64,000 nt of DNA, taken from the NCBI RefSeq assembly GCF_030654605.1, contig NZ_JAURXB010000023.1:36351-100350 (forward strand), in the 5' to 3' direction. The DNA comes from Bradyrhizobium sp. (GTDB lineage Bacteria > Pseudomonadota > Alphaproteobacteria > Rhizobiales > Xanthobacteraceae). The number at the start of each line of letters is the position of its first letter. Within the stretch, counting starts at the first letter, position 1. The notes under the pieces were generated by a model. That model was not told the origin of the DNA, ran no database searches, and was given only the letters and a program-made list of their open reading frames with translations. Below are positions 40,189-50,550 of the stretch, in pieces. Made by a program: the position numbers and the translations under genes.

Positions 40189-40323
40189 TTACGACCTGAC
40201 GACAAACCAGATCACGACAGCGACGGTGAGCACGATGACGAAGAACCACCCAATGTGCGTGACCTGCTTCGAACTTCCGCTTCGCGGGGAATCGTTGGCG
40301 GCGTGATTGAACTTCGTTTGCAT
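40189..40323 (-). CDS. Small single-pass membrane protein (44 aa)
   Basis: MQTKFNHAANDSPRSGSSKQVTHIGWFFVIVLTVAVVIWFVVRS: a polar cytoplasmic N-terminus and one C-terminal transmembrane helix bounded by His and Arg. It is below the ORF-track limit. The Shine-Dalgarno is weak (no clear AGGA within 12 nt), which lowers confidence. It lies 45 bp downstream of the 74-aa gene on the same strand, so it could ride on that gene's EcfG-type promoter. Confidence 0.55.
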   Translation of the reverse strand: MQTKFNHAANDSPRSGSSKQVTHIGWFFVIVLTVAVVIWFVVRS

Positions 40324-40368
40324 ATCAGCGGCCGATCGGCGCATTGCGGCGGATTGCGCCGCGCAAAC

Positions 40369-42310
<1,942 letters not shown>

Positions 42311-42321
42311 AGGAGCCGGCC

Positions 42322-43698
42322 ATGGCTGTGATCGATGCCCTTACGGAAATCGTCGGAGAAGGGGGCGTGCTGGACGCCGCCGAGGTCGCCAGGCGATCCG
42401 CAGGCGCACTGCGCTGGGACACGCTGCAGGCGCAGGCACTGGTTCGCCCGAAAACCACCGGCGAGGTCGCGCGCGTACTGCGCTGGTGCCACGACCATGG
42501 TGTCGCGGTGGTAACCCAGGGCGGCCTAACCGGCCTCGTTCACGGTGCCGATGCCGCGCCTACTGAAGTGATCCTGTCGATGGAGCGGATGCGCGAAATC
42601 GAGGAGATCGATCCGGTGCAGCGCACCGCCGTGGTTCAGGCTGGCGTGGTGCTGCAGACGCTGCAGGAAGCGGTCGAGGCGCAAGATCTGAGTTTTCCGC
42701 TCGACCTCGGCGCCCGCGGCAGCGCGACCATCGGCGGCAACGCCGCAACCAATGCCGGCGGCAATCGGGTGATCCGCTACGGCATGACCCGCGACATGAT
42801 CCTCGGCCTCGAAGTAGTGCTGGCGGATGGTACCGTCGTCTCCTCGATGAATCACCTGATCAAGAACAATGCCGGTTACGACCTCAAACAGGTCTTCATC
42901 GGCTCCGAGGGCACGCTCGGGGTGATCACACGATTGGTGCTGCGGCTGCGGGAAAAGCCGGCCGCGCAGGACGTCGCGATCGTCGCAGTACCGGACTTCG
43001 ATTGCCTGCCCAAGCTGTTGAAGCACATGGATCAGAGCCTCAGCGGATCGCTGTCGGCCTTCGAAGTGATGTGGCAATCGTTCTATCGGCTGGTGACGTC
43101 GGCGCCCGCCAAGGGCAAGCCGCCGGTCAGCCAGGACCATCCCTATTATGTCCTGGTCGAAAGCCTCGGGGCCAACGCCGGGCCCGACTCCGAACGCTTC
43201 GTCGCCGCGCTGGGATCGGCGCTGGAAGCCAACCTGATTTCAGATGCCGCCGTAGCGAAATCCGAAAATGACCGGCGCGCGTTCTGGGCGCTACGCGACG
43301 ACGTCGCCCAAGTCGTGGTCGGCGGCATGCCCGTGGTGTTCGACATTTCCTTGCCGATCAACGCGATGGAGCAATATGTCGCCACCTTGAGCCAGGACCT
43401 GCAGTCGACCATCGGCGAGCACAGACTCTGGATCTTCGGTCATCTCGGCGACGGTAACCTGCACGTCATCGTGCAGGTGCAGCTCAAGGACTACCTGGCG
43501 TTACGCCCGAAGATCGAAGCCGTGGTCTACGGTCCGCTCGGCAAGCTCGGCGGCTCCATCTCGGCCGAGCATGGTATTGGACTGGAGAAGAAGCCCTATC
43601 TATCGGTGTGCAGAAGCGACACCGAAATGGCGGTGATGCGGCGACTAAAGACGGCGCTCGATCCGGCCGGCATTCTCAATCCCGGCAAGATCTTCTGA
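42322..43698 (+). CDS. FAD-linked 2-hydroxyacid oxidase (GlcD/D-2-hydroxyglutarate dehydrogenase type)
   Basis: 458 aa. The PCMH-type FAD-binding N-domain contains VVTQGGLTGLVHGADA, LDLGARGSATIGGNAATNAGGNRVIRYGMTRDMILGLEVVLADG and KNNAGYDLKQVFIGSEGTLGVIT. The C-domain contains IFGHLGDGNLHV and AEHGIGLEKKPYL with metal- and substrate-binding His residues. It oxidises a D-2-hydroxyacid to a 2-oxoacid. AAGGAG lies 8 nt before the ATG at 42322. Its coupling to a ThDP decarboxylase-like enzyme suggests a two-step route: hydroxyacid to oxoacid to aldehyde or carboligation product. Confidence 0.93.
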   Translation: MAVIDALTEIVGEGGVLDAAEVARRSAGALRWDTLQAQALVRPKTTGEVARVLRWCHDHGVAVVTQGGLTGLVHGADAAPTEVILSMERMREIEEIDPVQRTAVVQAGVVLQTLQEAVEAQDLSFPLDLGARGSATIGGNAATNAGGNRVIRYGMTRDMILGLEVVLADGTVVSSMNHLIKNNAGYDLKQVFIGSEGTLGVITRLVLRLREKPAAQDVAIVAVPDFDCLPKLLKHMDQSLSGSLSAFEVMWQSFYRLVTSAPAKGKPPVSQDHPYYVLVESLGANAGPDSERFVAALGSALEANLISDAAVAKSENDRRAFWALRDDVAQVVVGGMPVVFDISLPINAMEQYVATLSQDLQSTIGEHRLWIFGHLGDGNLHVIVQVQLKDYLALRPKIEAVVYGPLGKLGGSISAEHGIGLEKKPYLSVCRSDTEMAVMRRLKTALDPAGILNPGKIF

Positions 43699-44004
43699 CG
43701 GTATTTCCGGCGCGCCAAATGCCCGCTATCGGGCAGATAAAGCTGGGGATTTTGCCGCCATCTGATCAATATTGTACAGACAGGTGCGCTCCAGTTGGGG
43801 TCGATTATTCGCGATGAGATTGCACCCTCATCAATGATGTGAATGAGCCGGTGCTTGAAACAGAAATTCCGACCCCAGCCCGTTTGGAATTTCCGTTTTT
43901 TGAGCTACCGCTCGACCTTATCGCCAGGCTGGAGGACTGTGCGGACAAGGTCTCACTGTTTGAAACAGTAACGACATCGCCGTGGTCGTCACGGTGCCTC
44001 CGTG
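43699..44004. other. Noncoding region between convergent genes
   Basis: About 306 bp. TGCCCG-CTAT-CGGGCA (43720-43735) is a small hairpin that may terminate the upstream operon. The only sizeable ORF is a 71-aa frame (43839-44054) without a Shine-Dalgarno that runs into the GMC gene; it is not accepted. Confidence 0.4.
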
Positions 44005-45618
44005 CTAGCGAGCATCCTGCAGGATCATGTCCGACGCCTTCTCGGCGATCATAATGACAGGGGCGTTGGTATTGCCCGATACCAGATCCGGCATGACGGA
44101 GGCATCGACGACACGCAGGCCTTCGATCCCGCGAAGGCGAAGCCGCTGATCCACCACCGCAAGCGAGTCGTTGCCCATCCGGCAGGTCGAGGTCGGATGA
44201 TAGACCGTGCTGCCGCGCTTTCGGCAAAACGCCAGCAGATCCTCGTCGCTTACGACCTTCGCGCCGGGGTCGGCCTCCTCGACCACGAAAGGTTTCAGCG
44301 CCGGCGCGGCCAGAATTTTGCGCAGGATCTTGAGGCCCTCGACATTGACGTTTCGATCGGTTTCAGTCGCGAGATAGTTGATGCGGATCTCCGGCGCCGC
44401 CATCGGGTCGGCGCTCTTGATCCGCAGCGTGCCGCGGCTCTCCGGCCGCACCTGGCAGACCGATGCGCTGAACGCCGAATAGGGATGCAGCTTCTCGCCC
44501 ATCTTGTCGGTCGAGAACGGCAGAAAGTGGATCTGGACGTCGGGTGACGCCAGCCGCGGATCGGTCTTGAAGAACGCGCCCGAGGTGCCAGCGGCGATGG
44601 TAAGCGGCCCCGTGCGGAACGCGGCATAGCGCGCGCCGGCCATGATGCGGCGGCCCGGATGATTGACGATGTCGTTGAGCGTGATCGGCTGCGAGCAACG
44701 CATGACGATGCGGACCTGCATGTGATCCTGCAAGTCGTTGCCAACGCCGGGAGCGTCGAGCACGACGTCGATGCCGTGGCTCTTCAACAGTTCCGCCGGT
44801 CCGACACCGGAAAGCTGCAGCAGTTGCGGCGAATTATAGGCACCGCTCGAGATCAGGATTTCCTTGCGCGCCCGCACCGTGCGCAACGCCCCGTTCTGGC
44901 GGTATTCGACGCCGGCGGCGCGCCGGCCCTCGAACAGGATACGCTGCGCCAGCGCCGCGGTTTCGATATGCAGGTTGCGACGTCCCTTGGCCGGCTTCAG
45001 ATACGACCTCGCCGTGCTCGCCCGCCGGCCGTTGCGCGTTGTGGTCTGAAACCAGCCTGCGCCTTCCTGCGTCGCGCCGTTGAAGTCGGGATTGTCAGGA
45101 ATACCGGATTCGACCGCCGCCTTGATGAAGGCGCCCGACAGCGGGTCGGCATGCAGCATATTGGACACCGGCAGCGGACCGCCGGCGCCGTGATAATCAT
45201 CGGCGCCGCGCTCCTGGTCTTCGGCCTTCTTGAAATAGGGCAGCACGTCGTCGAAACCCCAGCCAGTGTTGCCGTGCTGGCGCCAGCGATCGTAGTCCTC
45301 GTGCTGGCCGCGAACGTAGAGCAGGCCGTTGATCGAGCTCGACCCGCCCAGCACTTTTCCGCGCGGCTGAAACACCTGGCGTCCGTTCAATCCCGGCTCG
45401 GGCTCGGTCTGGTACATCCAGTTGACGGTCTTCTCCTTGAACAGCATTCCATAGCCGAGCGGCACGTGGATCCAGAGATTGCTGTCCTTCGGTCCTGCTT
45501 CGAGCAGCAGCACCGAATGCTTGCCGTCGGCGCTGAGCCGATTGGCGAGCACGCAACCGGCGGAGCCGGCGCCGACGATGACGTAGTCGAATTCGGAAGG
45601 AGATTTTTCAGTCGTCAT
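44005..45618 (-). CDS. GMC-family flavin oxidoreductase (choline/alcohol dehydrogenase-like)
   Basis: 537 aa. FAD-binding Rossmann motif: DYVIVGAGSAGCVLANRLSADGKHSVLLLEAG. GMC signature 1: RGKVLGGSSSINGLLYVRGQHEDYDRW. Signature 2: GAYNSPQLLQLSGVGP. The catalytic His regions are STVYHPTSTCRMG and SGNTNAPVIMIAEKASDMI. It oxidises an alcohol to an aldehyde; annotated as choline dehydrogenase in many relatives, but no betaine genes are nearby. It is divergent from a GntR regulator, with a 29-bp palindrome between them. ATG at 45618; the ORF-track extension crosses the operator. Confidence 0.92.
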   Translation of the reverse strand: MTTEKSPSEFDYVIVGAGSAGCVLANRLSADGKHSVLLLEAGPKDSNLWIHVPLGYGMLFKEKTVNWMYQTEPEPGLNGRQVFQPRGKVLGGSSSINGLLYVRGQHEDYDRWRQHGNTGWGFDDVLPYFKKAEDQERGADDYHGAGGPLPVSNMLHADPLSGAFIKAAVESGIPDNPDFNGATQEGAGWFQTTTRNGRRASTARSYLKPAKGRRNLHIETAALAQRILFEGRRAAGVEYRQNGALRTVRARKEILISSGAYNSPQLLQLSGVGPAELLKSHGIDVVLDAPGVGNDLQDHMQVRIVMRCSQPITLNDIVNHPGRRIMAGARYAAFRTGPLTIAAGTSGAFFKTDPRLASPDVQIHFLPFSTDKMGEKLHPYSAFSASVCQVRPESRGTLRIKSADPMAAPEIRINYLATETDRNVNVEGLKILRKILAAPALKPFVVEEADPGAKVVSDEDLLAFCRKRGSTVYHPTSTCRMGNDSLAVVDQRLRLRGIEGLRVVDASVMPDLVSGNTNAPVIMIAEKASDMILQDAR

Positions 45619-45720
45619 GGTGTGCGTTAGCCCCCGGTCTGGTCCGCGCTTCCTCGGCTTTTTAGGCATACCGAAGTGGAATGTCACGGGCGAGAACCTT
45701 TCGCATCGCAACATGCGCTT

Positions 45721-45749
45721 AATCATCCGATGTTTAACATCGGATGATT
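45721..45749. promoter_or_regulatory. Perfect 29-bp palindromic operator between GMC oxidoreductase and GntR genes
   Basis: AATCATCCGATGTT-T-AACATCGGATGATT: two 14-bp arms that are exact reverse complements around one T. It lies in the 205-bp divergent intergenic region, 102 bp from the GMC start and about 75 bp from the GntR start, the right place for a GntR/FadR-family dimer to control both directions. Confidence 0.8.
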
Positions 45750-45823
45750 GCGCCGGCAATCGGCCGCATGATAGGTTGCCGGCTGACCGGCCCCTAGAGC
45801 CGGACACCGGGAGCCGAAACGTC

Positions 45824-46612
45824 TTGCTGAGGACGCGCACGAAATCCGCCGACAAGGGTACAAAACCGGGCCGCATTCATGCGGTGCTGACGACGCTCGG
45901 CAGCGAGATCGCGCAGGATGTCATCGCGGTCGGCGAGGCGCTGCCCCCCGAGCATGATCTGGAAATCCGTTTCGGGGTCGGACGCGGCGTGGTTCGCGAG
46001 GCGATCAAGACACTCGCGGCAAAAGGTCTCGTCAGCGTGCGGCCACGGCATGGCACCCATGTGCGGCCGCGCCGGGACTGGAGCCTGCTCGACCGCGACG
46101 TGCTGACATGGCTGGCCGGAAGCCGCGAGCCCGACCGCGAACTGCTGCTGGCGATTCAGGAAGTGCGGTTGATCATCGAGCCGGCAGCCGCAGCCCTCGC
46201 TGCCGAGCGGGCGACCAAGACCGACCGGCAGCGCATCAATGCCGCGCTGGTGGCGATGGAAACCTCGCACGATCAGGCCAGCGCCACCGCCGCCGACAAG
46301 GCATTCCACCTTGCCATCCTCGATGCGACGCATAATCCGGTGCTGCAGGGGTTTCGCGGCGCGATCGATACCATTCTGAGCGCGGTGTTTCTGGTCGCGG
46401 TCGGCACCACCGGCTGGTTCGAGGACAATCTGCCCAATCACGCCGTCGCCGCGCGCGCCATCGACGAGGGCAATGCCAGGAAGGCCCGCGCCGCCATGGA
46501 GCAGGTGCTGGGCTATACGCAGCTCAGACTGTCGAAACGCACAACGGCGAAATCGCGCAAGCCGGCCGCGAAGGCCGCCGCGAGAGTCAAAGGGAAGCGC
46601 AATGCAGCGTGA
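45824..46612 (+). CDS. GntR-family regulator, FadR/FCD subfamily
   Basis: About 262 aa. The winged helix (residues about 15-75) is IHAVLTTLGSEIAQDVIAVGEALPPEHDLEIRFGVGRGVVREAIKTLAAKGLVSVRPRHGTHVRPRRDW. The FCD ligand domain follows, with the metal-binding pattern EVRLIIEPAAAALAAERA, DKAFHLAILDATHNPVL and NHAVAARAIDEGNARKARAAMEQVL (Asp and His ligands). The start is uncertain: TTG at 45824 has GGGAG about 10 nt upstream, while the ORF-track start lies beyond the palindrome. It overlaps the first permease gene by 11 bp, so it heads the transporter operon. Confidence 0.88.
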   Translation: MLRTRTKSADKGTKPGRIHAVLTTLGSEIAQDVIAVGEALPPEHDLEIRFGVGRGVVREAIKTLAAKGLVSVRPRHGTHVRPRRDWSLLDRDVLTWLAGSREPDRELLLAIQEVRLIIEPAAAALAAERATKTDRQRINAALVAMETSHDQASATAADKAFHLAILDATHNPVLQGFRGAIDTILSAVFLVAVGTTGWFEDNLPNHAVAARAIDEGNARKARAAMEQVLGYTQLRLSKRTTAKSRKPAAKAAARVKGKRNAA

Positions 46613-47420
46613 CGTGAGTGCCCTGCAGCCGCGCTGGCTGACGCGCGGCCTGGCGTCGGCCGGTGGCGCGGCGATGTTCGTTGCGCCGCTGTTGGCGCTG
46701 GTGCTGATCTGGGCGATTGCGGTGCCGCTGTTCGACATCAATCCCCGCGTCTTCCCCTCGGTTGCCGCGGTGGCCGGGGCTGCGATGGAATCGATCCGCG
46801 ACGGTTCCCTGATCGAGCACATCGGCGCGAGCCTGCTCCGCGTCGGGTTGGGAACGCTGATCGGAATCGTGACCGCGGTGCCGCTCGGGATTGCGATGGG
46901 CGTCAGCCCGGCGGTTTCGACGTTTCTGACGCCGCTGTTTCGTTTCTTTTCGGTGCTGGCGGGCATCGCCTGGATCCCGATCGCGACGCTGTGGTTCGGC
47001 TACGGTTTCGGCGCGATCATTTTTGTCATTTTCAACGCGGTTTTCTTTGTCGTCGCCTACAATACGCTGCTCGGGGTCTCGACCATTCCCCTCACCCTTC
47101 GCAACGCCGCGGCCTCGCTGGGCGCGGGGCGATGGGCGTTGCTGACCGAGGTGCTGTTGCCGGGCGCGTTGCCCAACATCGTCACTGGTATCCGCACCGG
47201 GCTCGGCTTTGCATGGCGCGGCCTGATCGCGGCGGAGATGATCGCGACCAATGTCGGCCTCGGCTACATGCTGTTCGTGGCGCGCGATTTCTACCGCACC
47301 GAGGTGATCATCCTCGGCATGATCGTGATCGGCGCGATCTGGCTGTTGATCGACCGCCTGTTGCTGGTTCCGCTGGAGCGTTCGACGATCGAGCGCTGGG
47401 GCATGGTGAGGCGCGCATGA
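46602..47420 (+). CDS. ABC transporter permease (SsuC/TauC-like) 1
   Basis: 272 aa. TM segments include MFVAPLLALVLIWAIAVPLFDI, LLRVGLGTLIGIVTAVPLGIAMGV, VFFVVAYNTLLGVSTIP and EVIILGMIVIGAIWLLIDRLLL. The EAA coupling motif is RNAAASLGAGRWALLTEVLLPGALPNIVTGIRTGLGFAWRGLIAAEMI. The start lies inside the end of the GntR gene, and the stop overlaps the next permease (ATGA). It forms a heterodimeric channel with permease 2. Confidence 0.92.
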   Translation: MQRDVSALQPRWLTRGLASAGGAAMFVAPLLALVLIWAIAVPLFDINPRVFPSVAAVAGAAMESIRDGSLIEHIGASLLRVGLGTLIGIVTAVPLGIAMGVSPAVSTFLTPLFRFFSVLAGIAWIPIATLWFGYGFGAIIFVIFNAVFFVVAYNTLLGVSTIPLTLRNAAASLGAGRWALLTEVLLPGALPNIVTGIRTGLGFAWRGLIAAEMIATNVGLGYMLFVARDFYRTEVIILGMIVIGAIWLLIDRLLLVPLERSTIERWGMVRRA

Positions 47421-48223
47421 ATATCCTGTTGCGCAGCTGGAGCGCCTATACCCGCGCCACCGCGCGCTGGCCGGGGCTCGCGGCGCTGGTGCCGTTCATC
47501 CCCGTCATCGCGCTCTGGGTCGCCGTCACCGAATCCGGGATGTTTCCGCGCGCTTTTCTGCCGGGGCCGGTCGAGGTGGTAAAAGCGTTCTTCAGCCTGA
47601 CCTACCGCGGCATCCTGCCCGACTATCTGCAGGACAGCCTGGTGCGCCTGTTCACCGGCGCGGCACTCGGCATGCTCATCGGTATTCCCTTAGGCGTCCT
47701 GATTGGCACCAGCAGATGGGCGCACCGCGTATCGTGGCCGATCCTGTTGTTCTTCCAGGCCATCGGCGACATCGCCTGGCTGCCGATCCTCTTGATCTGG
47801 TTCGGCTTCGGCCTCACCACCATGACTTTTGTCATTGTCTACACTGTGTTGTTCCCCGTGGTGCTCAATACCGTGCTCGGCGTCGAATCGGTGCCGCGTG
47901 ACCTCGCCCGCGCCGCGCGCAGCCTCGGCGCCTCGCCAGCGCGCGTGCTGTGGGAAGTCACCCTGCCCGGCGCGCTGCCCAATATCATCACCGGTCTGCG
48001 CAACGGTCTCGGCTACGGCTGGCGCGCACTGATCGCCGTCGAGATGATCGTCGGCACCAGCGGCATCGGCTTTCTGATGTTCGACGCACGCCGCTCCGGC
48101 TCCGTGGTCGAGATCCTGCTCGGCATGATCATCCTGGGATTGCTCTGGTATATCGTGGACGCCTGGATCCTTGCGCCGATCGAGCGCGCGACGGGCCAGC
48201 GCTGGGGATTGGTGACGTCATGA
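47417..48223 (+). CDS. ABC transporter permease (SsuC/TauC-like) 2
   Basis: 268 aa, paralogous to the preceding permease. The EAA motif is ARAARSLGASPARVLWEVTLPGALPNIITGLRNGLGYGWRALIAVEMIVGTSGIGFLMFDAR. TM helices include LVPFIPVIALWVAVTESGMF, LFTGAALGMLIGIPLGVLIG, VIVYTVLFPVVLNTVLG and EILLGMIILGLLWYIVDAWIL. Overlaps its neighbours by ATGA on both sides. Two distinct permease genes are less common in this family than a homodimer and indicate an asymmetric transporter. Confidence 0.92.
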   Translation: MNILLRSWSAYTRATARWPGLAALVPFIPVIALWVAVTESGMFPRAFLPGPVEVVKAFFSLTYRGILPDYLQDSLVRLFTGAALGMLIGIPLGVLIGTSRWAHRVSWPILLFFQAIGDIAWLPILLIWFGFGLTTMTFVIVYTVLFPVVLNTVLGVESVPRDLARAARSLGASPARVLWEVTLPGALPNIITGLRNGLGYGWRALIAVEMIVGTSGIGFLMFDARRSGSVVEILLGMIILGLLWYIVDAWILAPIERATGQRWGLVTS

Positions 48224-48978
48224 AAACCCTCGAGCTTCGCAACCTCGCAAAGACCTATTTCGATCCCTATGCCGGATCCCATGTCACCGCGGTGCACGAC
48301 GTCTCGCTCGACGTGCAGCAGGGAGATTTCGTCTCCGTGGTCGGACCGTCCGGCTGCGGCAAAACCACGATTCTCAACATGGTGGCCGGCTTCATCCCGC
48401 ATTCCGGCGGCGAGATTCTGTTGAACGGCAAGGCGATCAGCGGCCCGGGCCCCGAGCGCGGCGTGGTGTTCCAGTCCTTTGCGCTGTTTCCCTGGAAGAC
48501 CGTACTCGACAATGTCGGCTTCGGGCCGAAGATGCGCGGCGTACCGAAGGCCGAGCGCGACAGGATCGCGCACGAATATCTGGAACTCGCCGGCCTGTCG
48601 CATGCCGCCAACCGCTACCCCAACGAGCTTTCCGGCGGTATGCAGCAGCGCGTCGGCGTGGTGCGGGCGCTGGCCAACAATCCAGAAGTGTTGTTGATGG
48701 ACGAGCCTTTTGCGAGTGTCGATGCGCAGACGCGCATGACCCTGCAGGAAGAACTGACCCGGATCTGGCAGGAGCGGCGGCCGACGGTCATCTTCATCAC
48801 CCATGACGTCGCGGAAGCCGTGTTCCTGGCCAACCGCGTCGTCGTGCTGTCGAAAGGCCGCGTGCTCGACGAGGTCGAGGTCGCGCTGCCGCGGCCGCGG
48901 GTCTGGGACGATCTGATCGAGGACGAGACGTTCAAGCGACTGTCGGCCCACGTCCTGCACATGGTGCGCTCCGCGTGA
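48220..48978 (+). CDS. ABC transporter ATP-binding protein (SsuB/TauB/NrtD-like)
   Basis: 252 aa. Walker A VGPSGCGKTTILNMVAG (about residue 40), Q-loop VVFQSFALFPWKTVLDNV, signature NELSGGMQQRVGVVRALANNPEVLLMDEPFASVDAQTR with Walker B and D-loop, and H-loop IFITHDVAEAVFLANRVVVLSKG. Hydrolyses ATP to drive import by the two permeases. Overlaps permease 2 (ATGA) and the small membrane protein downstream (GTGA). Confidence 0.95.
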   Translation: MKTLELRNLAKTYFDPYAGSHVTAVHDVSLDVQQGDFVSVVGPSGCGKTTILNMVAGFIPHSGGEILLNGKAISGPGPERGVVFQSFALFPWKTVLDNVGFGPKMRGVPKAERDRIAHEYLELAGLSHAANRYPNELSGGMQQRVGVVRALANNPEVLLMDEPFASVDAQTRMTLQEELTRIWQERRPTVIFITHDVAEAVFLANRVVVLSKGRVLDEVEVALPRPRVWDDLIEDETFKRLSAHVLHMVRSA

Positions 48979-49307
48979 GTATCGTTCCGGAAATCGCCGG
49001 CTCGTCCAGGGCGCGCTTCATCCTCGGCGTGATCGCGGCGTGGCTGATGTTTCAGCTGTGGCTGACGCTGGCGGCGCCCGGAAAGATTTCAGCTGAACTC
49101 GACGGCACCTCGCCGAAGGTCAACGTCCAGATCGAACTGCCATTTACGCCGGAACGTTTCCACGTTCTGGCGTTTCAGCAATATGGAAGGGTCTCCGGCG
49201 CGGAAGGCCATTCGATAGAACTACGTGGCGTGAAACGAACGGATCTCAACGCGGTTGCCCGGCCTTACTGGGTGACGAGCGTTGGACCGATAAAAGAGGG
49301 AGGTTGA
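48975..49307 (+). CDS. Small membrane-anchored protein in the ABC operon (110 aa)
   Basis: MSIVPEIAGSSRARFILGVIAAWLMFQLWLTLAAPGKISAELDGTSPKVNVQIELPFTPERFHVLAFQQYGRVSGAEGHSIELRGVKRTDLNAVARPYWVTSVGPIKEGG. One N-terminal TM helix (FILGVIAAWLMFQLWLTLAAP) and a roughly 75-residue periplasmic beta-rich domain. The start is GTG, overlapping the ATPase stop by 4 bp; the stop is immediately before the binding-protein gene. It is not a standard component of SsuABC-like importers. Possible roles include assisting the binding protein or permease assembly. Function unknown. Confidence 0.83.
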   Translation: MSIVPEIAGSSRARFILGVIAAWLMFQLWLTLAAPGKISAELDGTSPKVNVQIELPFTPERFHVLAFQQYGRVSGAEGHSIELRGVKRTDLNAVARPYWVTSVGPIKEGG

Positions 49308-49308
49308 A

Positions 49309-50364
49309 ATGAAACGACTACTTGTACTTGGTGTCGCACTGGCGCTGGGCTGCACGGCGGCCGCGGCGCAGACCATGACGAAGCTCAAGGCCGGGATGGT
49401 CTCGGGCTTCGACCAGATCGGATTGCCGATCGCTCTGGAGCGCGGCTTCTTCGAGAAGCGCGGGCTCGACGTCACCATCGCCCGCCCCTATGCCACCGGC
49501 GTCGATGCGCTCAACGCGTTGCAGGCCGGTGAAAGCGAGATCGTGCAGGTCGGCGTCCCCATGATCGGCGCCGTGCTGCGCGGCATGGATCTGGTGGCGC
49601 TGGGCAATTACAGCGGCAATGCCACCAAGGCCGGCTCCGATGCCACCATGGCCATCATCGCCCGCGAGGGTTCCGGCATCGTCAAGGGCAACCTCGCCAG
49701 CCTGAAGGGCAAGAAGATCGCCGCTTCCTTCGGCACCATCAATCACCTCTACATCCTGGCCATTCTGGAAAAGGCCGGGTTGAAGCCGGAGGACGTGACA
49801 CTGGTGAATACGCCGCCGCCGGACATGACGGTGGCGCTGCTCGCCAAGGGCATCGACGCCTTTTCGGGATGGGATCCCTGGCCGATCGTGGCGAGCAAGG
49901 ACGTGCCGGGCGCGATCGAAATCATCCGCGGCGGCGACGTGATCTCCTATCTCGGCTTCAACGTGGCCTTGCGTCCCTGGGTCGAGAAGAACGGCGAGAA
50001 TATCGAGAAATTCCTCGCCGCCGTCTCGGAAGCTGACCAGTGGATGCGCAAGAATCCGAAACAGGCCGCCCAGATCGCGACCCGCTGGATTCCCGGCCTG
50101 AAACCGGAAATCGCCGAAGCCGCGATGCAGTTCAACATCCAGCAGGCTGACCGGCGGCTTTCGGCGAATAATTACCGGGCGCTGTGGAGCGCGGAAGAAC
50201 GCCTCAACCGCCTCGGCATCCTGAAGACCACGTTCGACGTCAACAAGCACATCGAGCCGAAGCACATCCTGAAGGTCATGAAGGACAGCCCCGAACTGTT
50301 CGCCGATCTGCCGCCGATCCCGGCGGACGTGGCGATCGGACCGGGATTTGTGTTCAAGCCGTAA
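49309..50364 (+). CDS. ABC transporter substrate-binding protein (NMT1/SsuA-like)
   Basis: 351 aa. The signal peptide (MKRLLVLGVALALGCTAAAAQ) is followed by a type II periplasmic binding fold: LKAGMVSGFDQIGLPIALERGFFEKRGLDVTIARPYATGVDALNALQAGESEIVQVGVPMIGAVLRGMDLVALGNYSG. The second lobe contains LKGKKIAASFGTINHLYILAILEKAGLKPEDVTLVNTPPPDMTVALLAKGIDAFSGWDPWPIVASK. This family binds sulfonates, nitrate, thiamine precursors or aromatic acids; the specificity is not evident. AGGGAGG lies about 8 nt upstream of the start. Last gene of the operon, followed by a long hairpin. Confidence 0.92.
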   Translation: MKRLLVLGVALALGCTAAAAQTMTKLKAGMVSGFDQIGLPIALERGFFEKRGLDVTIARPYATGVDALNALQAGESEIVQVGVPMIGAVLRGMDLVALGNYSGNATKAGSDATMAIIAREGSGIVKGNLASLKGKKIAASFGTINHLYILAILEKAGLKPEDVTLVNTPPPDMTVALLAKGIDAFSGWDPWPIVASKDVPGAIEIIRGGDVISYLGFNVALRPWVEKNGENIEKFLAAVSEADQWMRKNPKQAAQIATRWIPGLKPEIAEAAMQFNIQQADRRLSANNYRALWSAEERLNRLGILKTTFDVNKHIEPKHILKVMKDSPELFADLPPIPADVAIGPGFVFKP

Positions 50365-50402
50365 CGGCTTCGAATCCGGCCGGAGCGTTCAACGCTTCAT
50401 CG

Positions 50403-50432
50403 CAGGCTGGCAACATTTTGGTTGCCGGCCTG
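50403..50432 (+). terminator. Hairpin after the ABC transporter operon
   Basis: CAGGCTGGCAAC-ATTTTG-GTTGCCGGCCTG is a 12-bp stem with one T:G wobble and a 6-nt loop, 38 bp after the binding-protein stop. There is no T-run, but its stability and position suggest termination or 3'-end protection. Confidence 0.6.
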
Positions 50433-50550
50433 CCACTACGGCAGTCGCGCCATGCGGCCGGCCGGAGGTTCACGGCTCGTCGTGGCCCGACGACCTCGGA
50501 CGTAGGCGCCGCACTTGACCTTTTGAATGGCCTCGCAACTGGTCTCGCGG

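Noticed and set aside
43839-44054. 71-aa ORF MNEPVLETEIPTPARLEFPFFELPLDLIARLEDC...
   Set aside because: The first 45 residues look protein-like, but there is no Shine-Dalgarno, and the C-terminus overlaps the convergent GMC gene in a shadow frame. It could be a gene scrap, but the evidence is too weak to list.
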